Source: Kribbella sp. NBC_01245 (GTDB lineage: Bacteria > Actinomycetota > Actinomycetes > Propionibacteriales > Kribbellaceae). From it: a DNA stretch of 64,000 nucleotides. How positions within the stretch are numbered: position 1 is the first letter of the stretch; each line of letters begins with the position of its first letter. Both the position numbers and the translations under genes were made by a program. The DNA is taken from positions 7,378,001-7,442,000 of the forward strand of contig NZ_CP108487.1 in assembly GCF_036226525.1 (NCBI RefSeq), given 5' to 3'. The notes beneath the pieces are model-generated. The model worked only from the letters and a program-made list of their open reading frames with translations, was not told the origin of the DNA and did no database searches. This document shows positions 24,275 to 32,770 of the stretch, piece after piece.

Positions 24275-27016
24275 ATGATCGGGTTTTCGAGGGGTGAAGC
24301 GCGTCCGGATCCGCCCCGATTCCGGTTGCTCGGCGCGCTCGAGGTCGGCGAGATCGAGCGGCTCGGTGGGCCACGGCAACGGGCGGTGCTGGCCGCGCTG
24401 CTGTTGCGGGCCAACGACACCGCCGGCATCGGGTATCTCACCCGCGCAGCCTGGGACGATCCGCCGATGGCCCCCGAGTCGAACCTGCGCACGTACGTCG
24501 CGGGCCTGCGCAAGATCCTGCGCGACGAGCGGGCCGACCTGGTCACCCGCAACGGTGGTTACAGCCTCGTGCTGGACCCGGACGAGCTCGACGTGGCGCG
24601 GTTCGAGTATCTCGCCGGCGAAGGCGGAAGAGCCTTGCAGGACGAGGATTTCGCCACCGCCGACAAGCATTTCCGGCAGGCCCTGGAGCTCTGGCGAGGA
24701 GAACCACTCGAGGGGCAGGCCATCGGTTCGGCCTTGCAGGCGGAGGTCGGCCGGCTGCAGGATCGCCGGTTCGCCGTCATCGAGCAGCATTGCCGGGCCA
24801 ATCTCGAGCTCGGGAATCACGCCTCGCTGGTGTCCGAACTGCAGAGCCTGGTCGACGAACACCCTTTGCGGGAAGAGCTTTCGGCCCAGTTGATGCTCGC
24901 GCTGTACCGCTCGAACCGTCGCGCGGACGCATTGGACGTGTTCCGCCAGACCCGGGAAGTGCTGGTGCGCGAGCTGGGGATCGAGCCCGGGCCGCGGCTG
25001 CAGAGCGTCCAGGGTGAGATCCTCGGCTCGCACCGTACGGCGGCTCCGGCGCCTCCGTTGGGCCGGCATCGCCGTCTGCCGATGGATATCGCCGACTTCA
25101 CCGGTCGGCGCGACGAGTTGTGGCGGCTGCGGCGACTCGTCGACGAGGCGGTCAGCGGTCCGGTCACGGTGTGCGTGATCGAGGGGATGGCAGGCGTCGG
25201 CAAGACCCGGCTGGCGATTCACGCGGCGCACCAGCTCGGCTCGTACGAGGACATCCAGCTCTGGGCGGACCTGCGTGGTTTCGACAGCGCGCAGCCGCCG
25301 GCCGAGCCCAGCGCCGTACTCGGGGCGTTCCTGCACGCCCTCGGTGTTCCGGCCGAGCAGCTGCCGCACGACCTGGACGAACGGGCCGCGCTCTATCGGG
25401 ACCGGTTGGCCGGCGCGAGATCCCTTGTGCTGCTGGACAATGCCGTCAGCGAGGAGCAAGTGCGACCGCTGCTGCCCGGCGGTCCCGACAGCCTGGTGCT
25501 GGTCACGACGCGGTGCAGTCTGGCCGGGCTGGATGGTGCCGTCATGCTCGGGCTCGACGTGTTCTCCGAGCGGGAGGCGGTCGAGTTGATGGCCCGAATC
25601 GTCGGGCCGCAGCGGATCGCGGCCGAGCCCGATGCGGCCGCGCGAATCGCCCGGTTGTGCGGGTTTCTGCCGTTGGCGGTGACGCTGGCCGCCCGGCGAT
25701 TGCGGGCCCGGCAGAGTTGGCTGCTCGCGGATCTGGCCGACCGGTTGGAGGGTGATCGGCTCGACCAGCTGGATCTGGGCGATCGTGGCGTGCGAGCCGT
25801 TTTCGAGTTGTCCTACCTGGCTTTGGCCGATGACCAGCGACGGTTGTTCCGGCTGCTGGGGCTGCATCCGGGGGACGATTTCACGGCGGAATCGGTTGCC
25901 GCGCTGTGTGGTCTGACGCCTGCGAGTGCCGAATCGATGCTCGACGCGTTGCTCGATTTCTACCTGCTCGAGCAGATCACGCCCGGGCGCTACCACTTCC
26001 ACGACCTGGTCCGCGATTTCGCCCGGGATTGCTTGCGCTCTGACGAAAGCCCTGCTGCGCAAGCGGATTCGGTCCAACGCCTGCTCGCGTGGTTCGTCGC
26101 CTCGGCGGATGCGGCCGATCGGGCTCTGCAACCGTCGCGCCATCGCGTCGTACTCGATGTCGACGCCTTCCATCGGCAGTTCGACCAGGATCAGGCGATG
26201 CGCTGGTTCGAGGCCGAGAATGACAACCTGGTCAGGGCGGTGCAGGTCGCGGCCGATCATGGTTGCCATCGGCATGCATGGCAGCTGCCCTCGTTCCTGT
26301 TGAGCTGGTTCTACCGGCGCAGGCTCTGGGCAGACTGGATCAGCACGTACACGGTCGGCCTCGCCTCCGCGCGCCGATTGGCCGATCGCACCGGTGAGGC
26401 GATGATGCTGAACGGCCTCGGTGTCGCGCACTCCGACCTCGATCAGTATGTGGAGGCCATCGCCTGTCATCAGCAGGCGCTGGTGATCGAGCGAGCCGCG
26501 GGAGACCGATCCGGCCAAGCCTGGAACCTGAACAACCTCGGCGTCGCGTTGGGCGACCTCGGCCGGTTCGACGAAGCGGTCGACTGTTTCCAGCAGGCCT
26601 TGGTGCTGCACCAGGACTCCCACGGCAAGGGTCTGGCCCTGAGCAACCTCGGTGATGCCTATCGGGCGCTGGGCCGGCTCGACGAGGCACTTGGCCAGCT
26701 CCGTCAGGCTCTGCGGTTGCAGCGGACCAGCGGCGATCGGGCCGCGCAGCGCTACACCCGGAGCTGCCTGGGAGATGTGTACGTCGCGTTGGGTAAACCC
26801 GCGCGGGCCATCGAGCACTACCGCCAGGCCCTCGCGATAAGTCGCGAGACCGGCGATCGTTGGCAGGCCGCCATCGTGCTCGCGCGGCTCGCGGACGTCC
26901 TGGGCGATGGCGATCAGGCCGAGGCGTGCCGCCAGGAGGCGGGGATGATCCTGGCCGAACTCCGCGGCGGGCCGAAAACGCAGAAGTTGCGCGAGCAGCT
27001 CGGCGACCTCGTGTAG
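24275..27016 (+). CDS. SARP/AfsR-type regulator (BTAD, NB-ARC, TPR)
   Basis: A 913-aa multidomain regulator. Order: OmpR-like winged helix (about 15-100; RQRAVLAALLLRANDTAGI and SNLRTYVAGLRKIL), BTAD helical repeats (about 105-250, ending VRELGIEPGPRLQ), NB-ARC ATPase from about 275 (EGMAGVGKTR near 302, LVLLDNAVSEEQVRPLLPG), helical arm with HFHDLVRDFARD, and TPR repeats (about 690-880; NLNNLGVALGDLGRFDEAVDCFQQAL and similar). AfsR-like proteins activate secondary metabolism or secretion genes; no biosynthetic cluster is visible here. The secreted-inhibitor gene follows by 104 bp and may be its target. Confidence 0.92.
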   Translation: MIGFSRGEARPDPPRFRLLGALEVGEIERLGGPRQRAVLAALLLRANDTAGIGYLTRAAWDDPPMAPESNLRTYVAGLRKILRDERADLVTRNGGYSLVLDPDELDVARFEYLAGEGGRALQDEDFATADKHFRQALELWRGEPLEGQAIGSALQAEVGRLQDRRFAVIEQHCRANLELGNHASLVSELQSLVDEHPLREELSAQLMLALYRSNRRADALDVFRQTREVLVRELGIEPGPRLQSVQGEILGSHRTAAPAPPLGRHRRLPMDIADFTGRRDELWRLRRLVDEAVSGPVTVCVIEGMAGVGKTRLAIHAAHQLGSYEDIQLWADLRGFDSAQPPAEPSAVLGAFLHALGVPAEQLPHDLDERAALYRDRLAGARSLVLLDNAVSEEQVRPLLPGGPDSLVLVTTRCSLAGLDGAVMLGLDVFSEREAVELMARIVGPQRIAAEPDAAARIARLCGFLPLAVTLAARRLRARQSWLLADLADRLEGDRLDQLDLGDRGVRAVFELSYLALADDQRRLFRLLGLHPGDDFTAESVAALCGLTPASAESMLDALLDFYLLEQITPGRYHFHDLVRDFARDCLRSDESPAAQADSVQRLLAWFVASADAADRALQPSRHRVVLDVDAFHRQFDQDQAMRWFEAENDNLVRAVQVAADHGCHRHAWQLPSFLLSWFYRRRLWADWISTYTVGLASARRLADRTGEAMMLNGLGVAHSDLDQYVEAIACHQQALVIERAAGDRSGQAWNLNNLGVALGDLGRFDEAVDCFQQALVLHQDSHGKGLALSNLGDAYRALGRLDEALGQLRQALRLQRTSGDRAAQRYTRSCLGDVYVALGKPARAIEHYRQALAISRETGDRWQAAIVLARLADVLGDGDQAEACRQEAGMILAELRGGPKTQKLREQLGDLV

Positions 27017-27120
27017 TCGTCTGTGCCCGGTCTGTGCGCGTTCTGTGCGCCCGCTGCTGCATCGTCGTTCCGGTGTGGAGGTCCGGACCGCCCGAACCTC
27101 CGGAACAGGGAGGCACCACG

Positions 27121-27564
27121 ATGCTGAGAAAGCTCGCCGTCGTTCTGGCCGCGATGGCCGCCGCTGTGGCGTTCGCGCCGGCCGCCAACGCGACCACCGC
27201 AGCAGTACCGACCAAGGCCACCGCCATGCTCGCGCCTGAGATCGCCATCCCGGCGCGGGTGGCCGCCTCAACCTGCGACTCGAGCTACCTGTGCTTCTGG
27301 GTTGACTCGGACTACAGGGGGGAGCGGGGCAAGTTCTCTGGCAACAACGCACACTGGAGCAACTACGGGCAGCCGGACTGCCAGGACGGCAACTGGAACG
27401 ACTGCGCCTCGTCGGCCAAGAACCGGGGCACGTCCTGTTCGGTGACTTTGTACGAGCACCACAGCTACAGCGGCGACGCAGAGACGATCGGCCGCGGCGG
27501 CGACCGCTCGAACCTGCGCAACCAGGGGATGAACGACAAGACGAGCTCCAACCGCTGGTGCTGA
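27121..27564 (+). CDS. Secreted peptidase inhibitor family I36-like protein
   Basis: A 147-aa exported protein. The signal peptide ends near APAANA; a short pro-region follows; the core begins CDSSYLCFWVDSDYRGERGKF, then NNAHWSNYG and VTLYEHHSYSGDAETIG. These are the YxGxxxxF/G signatures of the I36/SMPI beta-gamma-crystallin-like inhibitor family. Six cysteines (CDSS, LCF, DCQD, DCAS, SCSV and the C-terminal Cys) suggest disulfides. GGGAGG precedes the ATG. Encoded before a lipoprotein and within 4 kb of a secreted S1 protease, whose activity it could restrain (inference). Confidence 0.85.
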   Translation: MLRKLAVVLAAMAAAVAFAPAANATTAAVPTKATAMLAPEIAIPARVAASTCDSSYLCFWVDSDYRGERGKFSGNNAHWSNYGQPDCQDGNWNDCASSAKNRGTSCSVTLYEHHSYSGDAETIGRGGDRSNLRNQGMNDKTSSNRWC

Positions 27565-27565
27565 A

Positions 27566-28492
27566 GTGCTCAAACGGCCCATCGTGCGCACAGGCCTGGT
27601 CGCCTGCGCGGTAGCCGTGACGCTGGTGTTCGCCGGGTGCGCCAAGAGCGCCCCGGCGGCCACCGCGCCACCGGCCGATCTCGACACCACGGCTCTCGAC
27701 CTGTTGACGCAGTCAGGGTCCTTCCATCAGCAGAAGTACCTGCTCACGGCGGCGGAAGAAGTACTGGTCGGCCGGTGTATGCGGGACCAGGGAGTCGCCT
27801 ACCCGAAGGAGCCACCGAAGGCCGATACCCGTACGGACGAAGAGCGCGCGCTCAACCTGGCCGAACGCCGTCGTCTGGGCTACGGCCTCTCCCGCGCGAA
27901 CGGCAGCGACGTACCGGCTCTGGATCAGTATGTGAGGGCACTGCCGGCAAGAGCACGGGCTACTTTCACCCGCGCGCTCTTCGGCGCCGAGGAACAGCGC
28001 CGCGCGATCGAACTGCCGGGCACGGGGCCGGTCAGCTTTCCAGGCGAAGGCTGTCTGCACGAAGCCCAGGCCACGTTGTACGGCGACATCCTCTCGTGGG
28101 CCCGAGTGACGTACGTGCCAGAAGAGCTCAACAACAAGGTCGCAGCCCTCGCAACGGCCTCACCCGAGTACAACCAGGCCATGCGGCGTTGGGCCACTTG
28201 TATGAGCCACCACGGCTACGCGTACGCCCTGCCGGCCAAAGTGAGCGAAGACTTCTCAGCCCGCTACAAGGCTCACGGCAAGAGCAAGCGCCTGCTGCAA
28301 CAAGAGATCAAAGCGGCCGTCGCAGATGCCACCTGCGCGCAGCAAGTCGGTATCCCCAGACTCGTCATCGACCTCAAGAAGTCCAAGTCCGCAACGCTGT
28401 CCGTGTCTGAGCTGCACTCGTTGTCCGAGCTCGCCAGCGTCTGGTCACACGCCGCCACGACCGCCGAGGCCGTCCTCACCACAACCCGTTGA
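27566..28492 (+). CDS. Lipoprotein of unknown function
   Basis: A 308-aa protein starting at a GTG one base after the inhibitor's stop. The signal ends VFAGC (Cys25), so it is probably lipid-anchored. The mature part is charged and helical, with four Cys: GRCMRDQG (an MRDQG-type motif seen in many actinobacterial lipoproteins), EGCLHEA, ATCMSHHGYAY and ATCAQQ. The CMRxxG repetition suggests two related halves, each with a Cys pair. Function unknown; spacing implies co-transcription with the inhibitor. Confidence 0.75.
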   Translation: MLKRPIVRTGLVACAVAVTLVFAGCAKSAPAATAPPADLDTTALDLLTQSGSFHQQKYLLTAAEEVLVGRCMRDQGVAYPKEPPKADTRTDEERALNLAERRRLGYGLSRANGSDVPALDQYVRALPARARATFTRALFGAEEQRRAIELPGTGPVSFPGEGCLHEAQATLYGDILSWARVTYVPEELNNKVAALATASPEYNQAMRRWATCMSHHGYAYALPAKVSEDFSARYKAHGKSKRLLQQEIKAAVADATCAQQVGIPRLVIDLKKSKSATLSVSELHSLSELASVWSHAATTAEAVLTTTR

Positions 28493-28494
28493 CC

Positions 28495-28526
28495 CCGGCG
28501 TCCGAAGCCGCCCCTTCGGACGCCGG
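28495..28526. terminator. Bidirectional hairpin terminator
   Basis: Perfect 13-bp stem (CCGGCGTCCGAAG with CTTCGGACGCCGG) and 6-base loop, three bases after the lipoprotein stop and 11 bases beyond the convergent MauE-like stop. Confidence 0.8.
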
Positions 28527-28537
28527 CCCTGCGTGTG

Positions 28538-29398
28538 TTAGTTGGCCATCGGCAGTAGGTCTTCGCGTTTGACCAGTCGGGGTTTGTAGAGGGTCTTACC
28601 GGTCTCGTCGTCGACGATGGCGACCAGTACGTCGTCCGGCTCGTACTGCAACCGGGGTACGGCGAAGACGGCCAGGCCGGCCCGTTCGCCGTACGCGGCC
28701 GTATAGCTGACAAACCGCCAGTCGCCCTTATCCCAGTGGTCGCGGATGTCGGAACGCAAGTACGGCGAGACCTCCCGGTAGGCCGGACTACGCATCAACT
28801 GCTGCTGCGTGGCCGCGAGTGGTACGTCGTACGTGCCGGCGGTCTTGGAGAGCGGGTGCGTTAGCCGGACCCGGAGCCGCCGCAACGGCACCAGCCAAAG
28901 GTGGTCGAGCTCGGCCGACAGCGCCGCGAACACCAGTCCTTCGACAACCGCCACGCCGATCACTGCTGGGTTGGCGAACACCGTCCACCAACCGGTCGTC
29001 GCAGTGAGCGCAAACGCGGCACCGGCCAGCAGGAGGCCGGCCCGGCCGAGCGAACGCCACGACACCGGCGCGGCCTTGGAACCGACGCACCCGCAGGACG
29101 AATCGGGCGCGGCGATCTTGGCGTAGACGAGATAACCGACGAACCCGGCCGCGAGCACCGTCGCGGCCGCGGCATCGACCAGCCGCAGCGGCGGCAGTAC
29201 CAGCGCCAGGCCGACCAGTACCTCGATCATCCCGACCGCGCGGAACGCCGGAACCGCGCGCTCCTTGCCGACCAGCGGGACCAACGCGGTCCGGCGTGCC
29301 CTGGCCGGGACCTGGTCGCCGACGAGTTTGCCGTACGACGACCAGAGCAGGATCGCCCCCAGCACGAGTGGTTGCACAGCGGCGAGATCATTCACCAT
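28538..29398 (-). CDS. MauE/DoxX-family redox-associated membrane protein
   Basis: A 286-aa protein. Residues 1-175 hold about four transmembrane helices of the DoxX/MauE type (LVLGAILLWSSYGKLVG with the characteristic Ser-Lys, then AVGMIEVLVGLALVLPPL). A CxC pair (Cys102, Cys104 in DSSCGCVGS) sits after helix three. MauE of methylotrophs helps form the disulfides of methylamine dehydrogenase light chain. The C-terminal 110 residues are a soluble domain (LMRSPAYREVSPYLRSD) that MauE lacks. It is third in an operon behind a Tat-exported protein and a 15-cysteine protein. Confidence 0.82.
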   Translation of the reverse strand: MVNDLAAVQPLVLGAILLWSSYGKLVGDQVPARARRTALVPLVGKERAVPAFRAVGMIEVLVGLALVLPPLRLVDAAAATVLAAGFVGYLVYAKIAAPDSSCGCVGSKAAPVSWRSLGRAGLLLAGAAFALTATTGWWTVFANPAVIGVAVVEGLVFAALSAELDHLWLVPLRRLRVRLTHPLSKTAGTYDVPLAATQQQLMRSPAYREVSPYLRSDIRDHWDKGDWRFVSYTAAYGERAGLAVFAVPRLQYEPDDVLVAIVDDETGKTLYKPRLVKREDLLPMAN

Positions 29399-29425
29399 CT
29401 GCGGATCTCCTCTCGAAGGTGGCGG

Positions 29426-30028
29426 TCAGGCCGCCGCGTAGATGGTGGCGATATCGACCTCGTTGGTATCCGGACGCCACGCGCCGAGCACCTGCGCGTG
29501 CCGCCCGACGGACAGCATCGACAGGTCGGAGACCGCGGGGGTGCCGTTGTAAACCGCCGCGCTGAGACCCGGTACGACATGGCCGACGACCTTGTGACCG
29601 TGGTGGTCCATCGTGATCTGGTTGCGGCCGATGCTGGTGATACCGACCTTGAGGTTGACGATGTTGACCCAGACCGATTCGGCCGCGAGCATGCCGTCGG
29701 GCAGCAGCACGCCACGCGCGTACAGGCCGTCGCCGATGCTGACCTGGTCGATCGTTGTCGGGTGCAACTTCCAGACGCTGGTGCCGCCGGTGAGGATGAT
29801 CCGGTGCAGCCGGCCGTCCGAGCCGCCTGCCGTGACGACCGCGCCGTTGCGGCCGGTGACCCGGCCCTCGGCGAAGTCCGGGTCGGGCGCGCCCGGTTCG
29901 GGGGACTTGGCCCGGGTGGCGAATGCGGCCTCCGGGGCGAGGGAGCCGAGCGCGGTCGCACCGACCAGGGAGGCGGTGGTACCGAGTACGGCGCTGGTGA
30001 GCAGGGTCCGGCGATCGAAGGTGGTCAT
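29426..30028 (-). CDS. Tat-exported protein of unknown function
   Basis: A 200-aa protein with a twin-arginine signal (FDRRTLLTSAVLG, Arg6-Arg7, then a hydrophobic core ending AAFA). The mature domain is beta-rich (GRVTGRNGAVVTAGGSDGRLHRI, VSIGDGLYARGVLLPDG, NQITMDHHGHKVVGHV), like an OB/DUF5666-type small barrel, and has no cysteine. It lies 11 bp after the Cys-rich gene and 27 bp before the MauE-like gene. Because the Cys-rich protein has no signal of its own, this protein could carry it out through Tat; that is inference. Confidence 0.7.
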   Translation of the reverse strand: MTTFDRRTLLTSAVLGTTASLVGATALGSLAPEAAFATRAKSPEPGAPDPDFAEGRVTGRNGAVVTAGGSDGRLHRIILTGGTSVWKLHPTTIDQVSIGDGLYARGVLLPDGMLAAESVWVNIVNLKVGITSIGRNQITMDHHGHKVVGHVVPGLSAAVYNGTPAVSDLSMLSVGRHAQVLGAWRPDTNEVDIATIYAAA

Positions 30029-30039
30029 GTCCGTTCCTC

Positions 30040-30453
30040 TCAGCCCACGACGACGTTGCAGGGAATGAGGCCGGCGTTCAGGCTCGCGATCGCGCTGAAG
30101 GCCGCCGGGGTGAGGTCGATGATCCGGTTCGTGCCGCAGTTGCCACCGCAGCAGGCCCGCTCACCGCAGAAGAGATCGGTCTGTGGACCACAGTCCGCGA
30201 TCGTGGTGGTGATCGCCCGGCCGTTGCACAAGTTGGTCGTCCGATGCCGGAAACCGCAAGTACGCAAGGACATTCCGGTGATACCGCACCGGTCGGGCCG
30301 GGTGATGTCGTAGCACGCCGCCGAGGTGTTCGGCCAAGCGTGCTGGGAGTTGCCGGAGTGGCAGGTACCGCAGGCGCCGCGGCCGGTACTACTGCAGGGG
30401 CCCCAGCTGTTACCGCAACAGAACCACGAGACTTCGCCGTTCAATCCAGCCAT
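30040..30453 (-). CDS. Cys-rich double-psi-beta-barrel-like protein without signal peptide
   Basis: A 137-aa protein with 15 cysteines (positions 12, 13, 20, 28, 31, 47, 56, 66, 76, 88, 96, 101, 102, 106, 132). The pattern GACGTC, AWPNTSAACYD, IADCGP and the ending IDLTPAAFSAIASLNAGLIPC reads like an RlpA/barwin-type double-psi beta-barrel with many disulfides. The N-terminus (MAGLNGEVSWFCC) has no hydrophobic signal, which is odd for a disulfide-rich fold. AGGAGG stands before the ATG. It is the first gene of the three-gene operon with the Tat protein and MauE-like protein. Confidence 0.72.
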   Translation of the reverse strand: MAGLNGEVSWFCCGNSWGPCSSTGRGACGTCHSGNSQHAWPNTSAACYDITRPDRCGITGMSLRTCGFRHRTTNLCNGRAITTTIADCGPQTDLFCGERACCGGNCGTNRIIDLTPAAFSAIASLNAGLIPCNVVVG

Positions 30454-30491
30454 TACTTCCTCCTAGGTCATTCGGGCGGATAGACCTACTT

Positions 30492-30514
30492 GTTCCGTCA
30501 GCTACTCACGGAAC
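30492..30514. promoter_or_regulatory. GTTCCGT/ACGGAAC inverted repeat
   Basis: Perfect 7-bp arms with a 9-base spacer, 39 bp upstream of the Cys-rich gene start. It contains GGAAC on both strands, a word typical of ECF sigma -35 boxes, and an AT-richer patch adjoins it. Operator or promoter element; which one cannot be told. Confidence 0.35.
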
Positions 30515-30673
30515 GTTAAAGGTGTACCACCGGTCGTGACCGTTGGAAAGTTTCCGGCTCAGTTAATTTCTTCGTCCATTAATGCCCTCCCCAGCCTAGA
30601 AAGTCCCCTCGGCCCGATGAACGGCGGCGCGCCGCGTCACAAGGGACCGATGAACGGAGGGGTGGGCAGGGGT

Positions 30674-30712
30674 AGGGCCCGGGTCGATGCTTCCGGGATC
30701 GACCCGGGCCCT
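30674..30712 (-). terminator. Terminator of the S1 peptidase gene
   Basis: Perfect 15-bp stem (AGGGCCCGGGTCGAT with its complement) and 9-base loop, 37 bp past the peptidase stop. The rest of 30454-30748 has no gene. Confidence 0.8.
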
Positions 30713-30748
30713 GAGTGGGGCGCCGGTGGTGGGTGGGCGCGAAGGGGG

Positions 30749-32065
30749 TTAGCCGGTTAGGGCGTAGATGTTCAGGTGGCCGGCGATGGAGTCGTAGCGT
30801 TCGGCGTAGATGGTGGTGCAGCGGGCCGAGACGCAGTTGCCGCCGGCGAAGGCCATGCCGCGGATGGTGGCCGTGGTGCTGCCCGGCTTGGTGTAGACCG
30901 GGCCGCCGGAGTCGCCGCCGCGGATGACGGTTTCGCCCGACTTGCTGCCGCGGATGACGTACGTCGTGCAGCCGTCGGGGTCGCAGTACTTCGCGCTCAG
31001 CGAGTCCACCCGGATGTTGCAGATGGAGTTGCTGAAGCTTCCCGATTGGCAGACCAATTGGCCAACCGCCGGGTCGGCCGCGCCGCTGACCGTGCGGGTC
31101 TCCGCGGAATCGCCCGCGCCGTACGTCCAGATCTTCGGGCCATAGGAGCTGCCGGTGAGCAGGGCCTGGTCGTAGTCGGGGTAGTTCACCCGGCCATTGG
31201 TGGTGCCGTAGTAGTTCGAGCCGGAACGCCAGTACGTGCCGTTCACACCGCAGTGGCCGGCGGTGACCGAGGCGCGGGCGTTGATCGCGCGGCGGACCAC
31301 GCTGAACCCGGCGGTGCAGTACTTCAGGGACGACGCGATCCGGGCACCACCCCAGTGGCCGCCGGTAGCCGTGTCGTTCAGCCGGTCCATGCGCTGGTTC
31401 TTCCCGGGCTTCAGGCGCACCACCTCGGGGTCGATCTTGCTCAGACCCGCGAGGGCCTCGGCGCTGGTGCCGTCCGCGTCGTACTCGACGACGATCTGCT
31501 CGGTGGCGACGTCGAGGTCGGCGGTGAACGTGATCTTCTTCGCGTCGCTGGACCACTCGCGTTTCCCGAGCTCGGTCCAGGCGGCGGCGATCTGCTTGGC
31601 GGAACGGCAACTGCGCTCGGTGCCGAGCATCTGCAGGCCGGCCTCCGGCACGTGTTTGGCCACGGCCGCGTTGTACGTCTTCTGGTCGGTGACGGACTCG
31701 TCGAACATCACCTTGTAGCCGGATCCGGGCGAGCCCAGGATGCCGATGATGCCGACGCTCAGGCCATACGGCAGGCCGGAGGTCGGGCGGCCGGTTTCGG
31801 TCATCGGTTCGACCGAGCGGATCGCCTGGTTGATGCCTTCACCGATCGCGTCGCCGAGTGGTCTGCGGTCGGTTGAGCTGGTGGGTTGGCTGAGACGCTC
31901 CGACTGCGTGCTGTTGGCCGACGGAGGTGTGTGATCACATCTCGATTCGACGGAGCCGGGCGAACCAAAACCATTGGGTGAGGCGTTGGTCGGCAAGGCC
32001 GCGAATGTTGCACTGAGAGTGACGGAGCTGAGGACGAGGACCCGGACGGTGGTGGTAAGTCGCAC
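30749..32065 (-). CDS. Secreted chymotrypsin-like serine protease (S1, streptogrisin type)
   Basis: A 438-aa exported preproprotease. The signal peptide ends near residue 28; residues to about 225 form the pro-region (including an alpha-lytic-like segment with AAWTELGKREWSSDAKK and FTADLDVATEQIVVEYD); the catalytic domain follows. Triad: His271 in TAGHCG, Asp299 in YPDYDQALL, Ser386 in GGDSGGPVY. Cysteine pairs flank them (YC...HCG, CDPDGC, NCVSARC). Self-cleavage after folding is expected for this family. It lies 4 kb from an I36-type inhibitor gene and has its own strong terminator. Confidence 0.92.
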   Translation of the reverse strand: MRLTTTVRVLVLSSVTLSATFAALPTNASPNGFGSPGSVESRCDHTPPSANSTQSERLSQPTSSTDRRPLGDAIGEGINQAIRSVEPMTETGRPTSGLPYGLSVGIIGILGSPGSGYKVMFDESVTDQKTYNAAVAKHVPEAGLQMLGTERSCRSAKQIAAAWTELGKREWSSDAKKITFTADLDVATEQIVVEYDADGTSAEALAGLSKIDPEVVRLKPGKNQRMDRLNDTATGGHWGGARIASSLKYCTAGFSVVRRAINARASVTAGHCGVNGTYWRSGSNYYGTTNGRVNYPDYDQALLTGSSYGPKIWTYGAGDSAETRTVSGAADPAVGQLVCQSGSFSNSICNIRVDSLSAKYCDPDGCTTYVIRGSKSGETVIRGGDSGGPVYTKPGSTTATIRGMAFAGGNCVSARCTTIYAERYDSIAGHLNIYALTG

Positions 32066-32158
32066 GTTGCCCCTTAGCGCTGGACGTGTTTGCCCTGCAT
32101 CGTCCGATCAGTGACTGCGGATCGTCAATACCCGGTCACTATACGCGATCAATTAGGC

Positions 32159-32770
32159 CTACCGTGTCCGCACGTATGACGCAAGTTCGAGCCCGTCGGC
32201 GCCCAGGAATCGCAGGCTGATTTTGTCGCCCACAACCTTGCGGGTCTCCATCAGCACGCCGGTGTGCGGCACGTTGTCGCAACCGGCCAGGCGCTGGTCG
32301 CCGACGGTCGCGCTGAACTGGCCGCCGGCACCGATCGTGTACGTCCCGCCGAGGCTGTTGCAGCCGTCCGAACCCGTCCAGGTCCCGTCGGCGGCGAAGG
32401 TCAGCATCGGCTGCTGCGGCCGGGCCTTCCTCAACCCGGTGAACCCGGTCATCCGGAGCGGGAACCAGGTGCCGCTCACACCGCTGACAGTCGCGGGAGC
32501 CGTGGCCGACGCGGTGGTCGTGGCGCTGCTCGTCTGGACCGCGGCCGGCTGCCCGGCGACGGGTGGGCCGTCCGGCTCGCGCTGCATCGCCACACCGACG
32601 ACGGCGACCGCGGCGACCGCGACCACGGCGGCACCGGCGGCGGCCCAGGTCTTGCGCTCGCGGCGCACCTGGGTCTCCGCCCGGATGACCAGATCGGGCG
32701 CGGCCGGCACACTCGCGGCGGCACGCTCGAACGTCTTCCGCAGGTCTTGTTCGAGTTCAGTCTTGCTCAC
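32159..32770 (-). CDS. META-domain membrane protein, putative anti-sigma partner
   Basis: A 203-aa protein. The N-terminal cytoplasmic helix (LEQDLRKTFERAAASVPAAPD) resembles the segment with which actinobacterial membrane anti-sigma proteins hold SigE-type factors. A single transmembrane helix follows (about 43-62), then a Thr/Ala-rich linker and an outside META/HslJ-like domain (GTWFPLRM, FAADGTWTGSDGCNSLGGTY, CDNVPHTGVLMET). GTG 32770 overlaps the sigma-factor stop (GTGA), so they are translated together. Coupling and layout support an anti-sigma role; no zinc-binding motif is present. Confidence 0.75.
   Translation of the reverse strand: MSKTELEQDLRKTFERAAASVPAAPDLVIRAETQVRRERKTWAAAGAAVVAVAAVAVVGVAMQREPDGPPVAGQPAAVQTSSATTTASATAPATVSGVSGTWFPLRMTGFTGLRKARPQQPMLTFAADGTWTGSDGCNSLGGTYTIGAGGQFSATVGDQRLAGCDNVPHTGVLMETRKVVGDKISLRFLGADGLELASYVRTR

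Noticed and set aside
24215..27352. A 1045-codon open frame on the minus strand over the SARP gene
   Set aside because: It is antisense to a well-defined SARP/NB-ARC/TPR protein; long antisense frames are common in GC-rich DNA. It has no domain, and is full of Arg/Pro/Gln runs.
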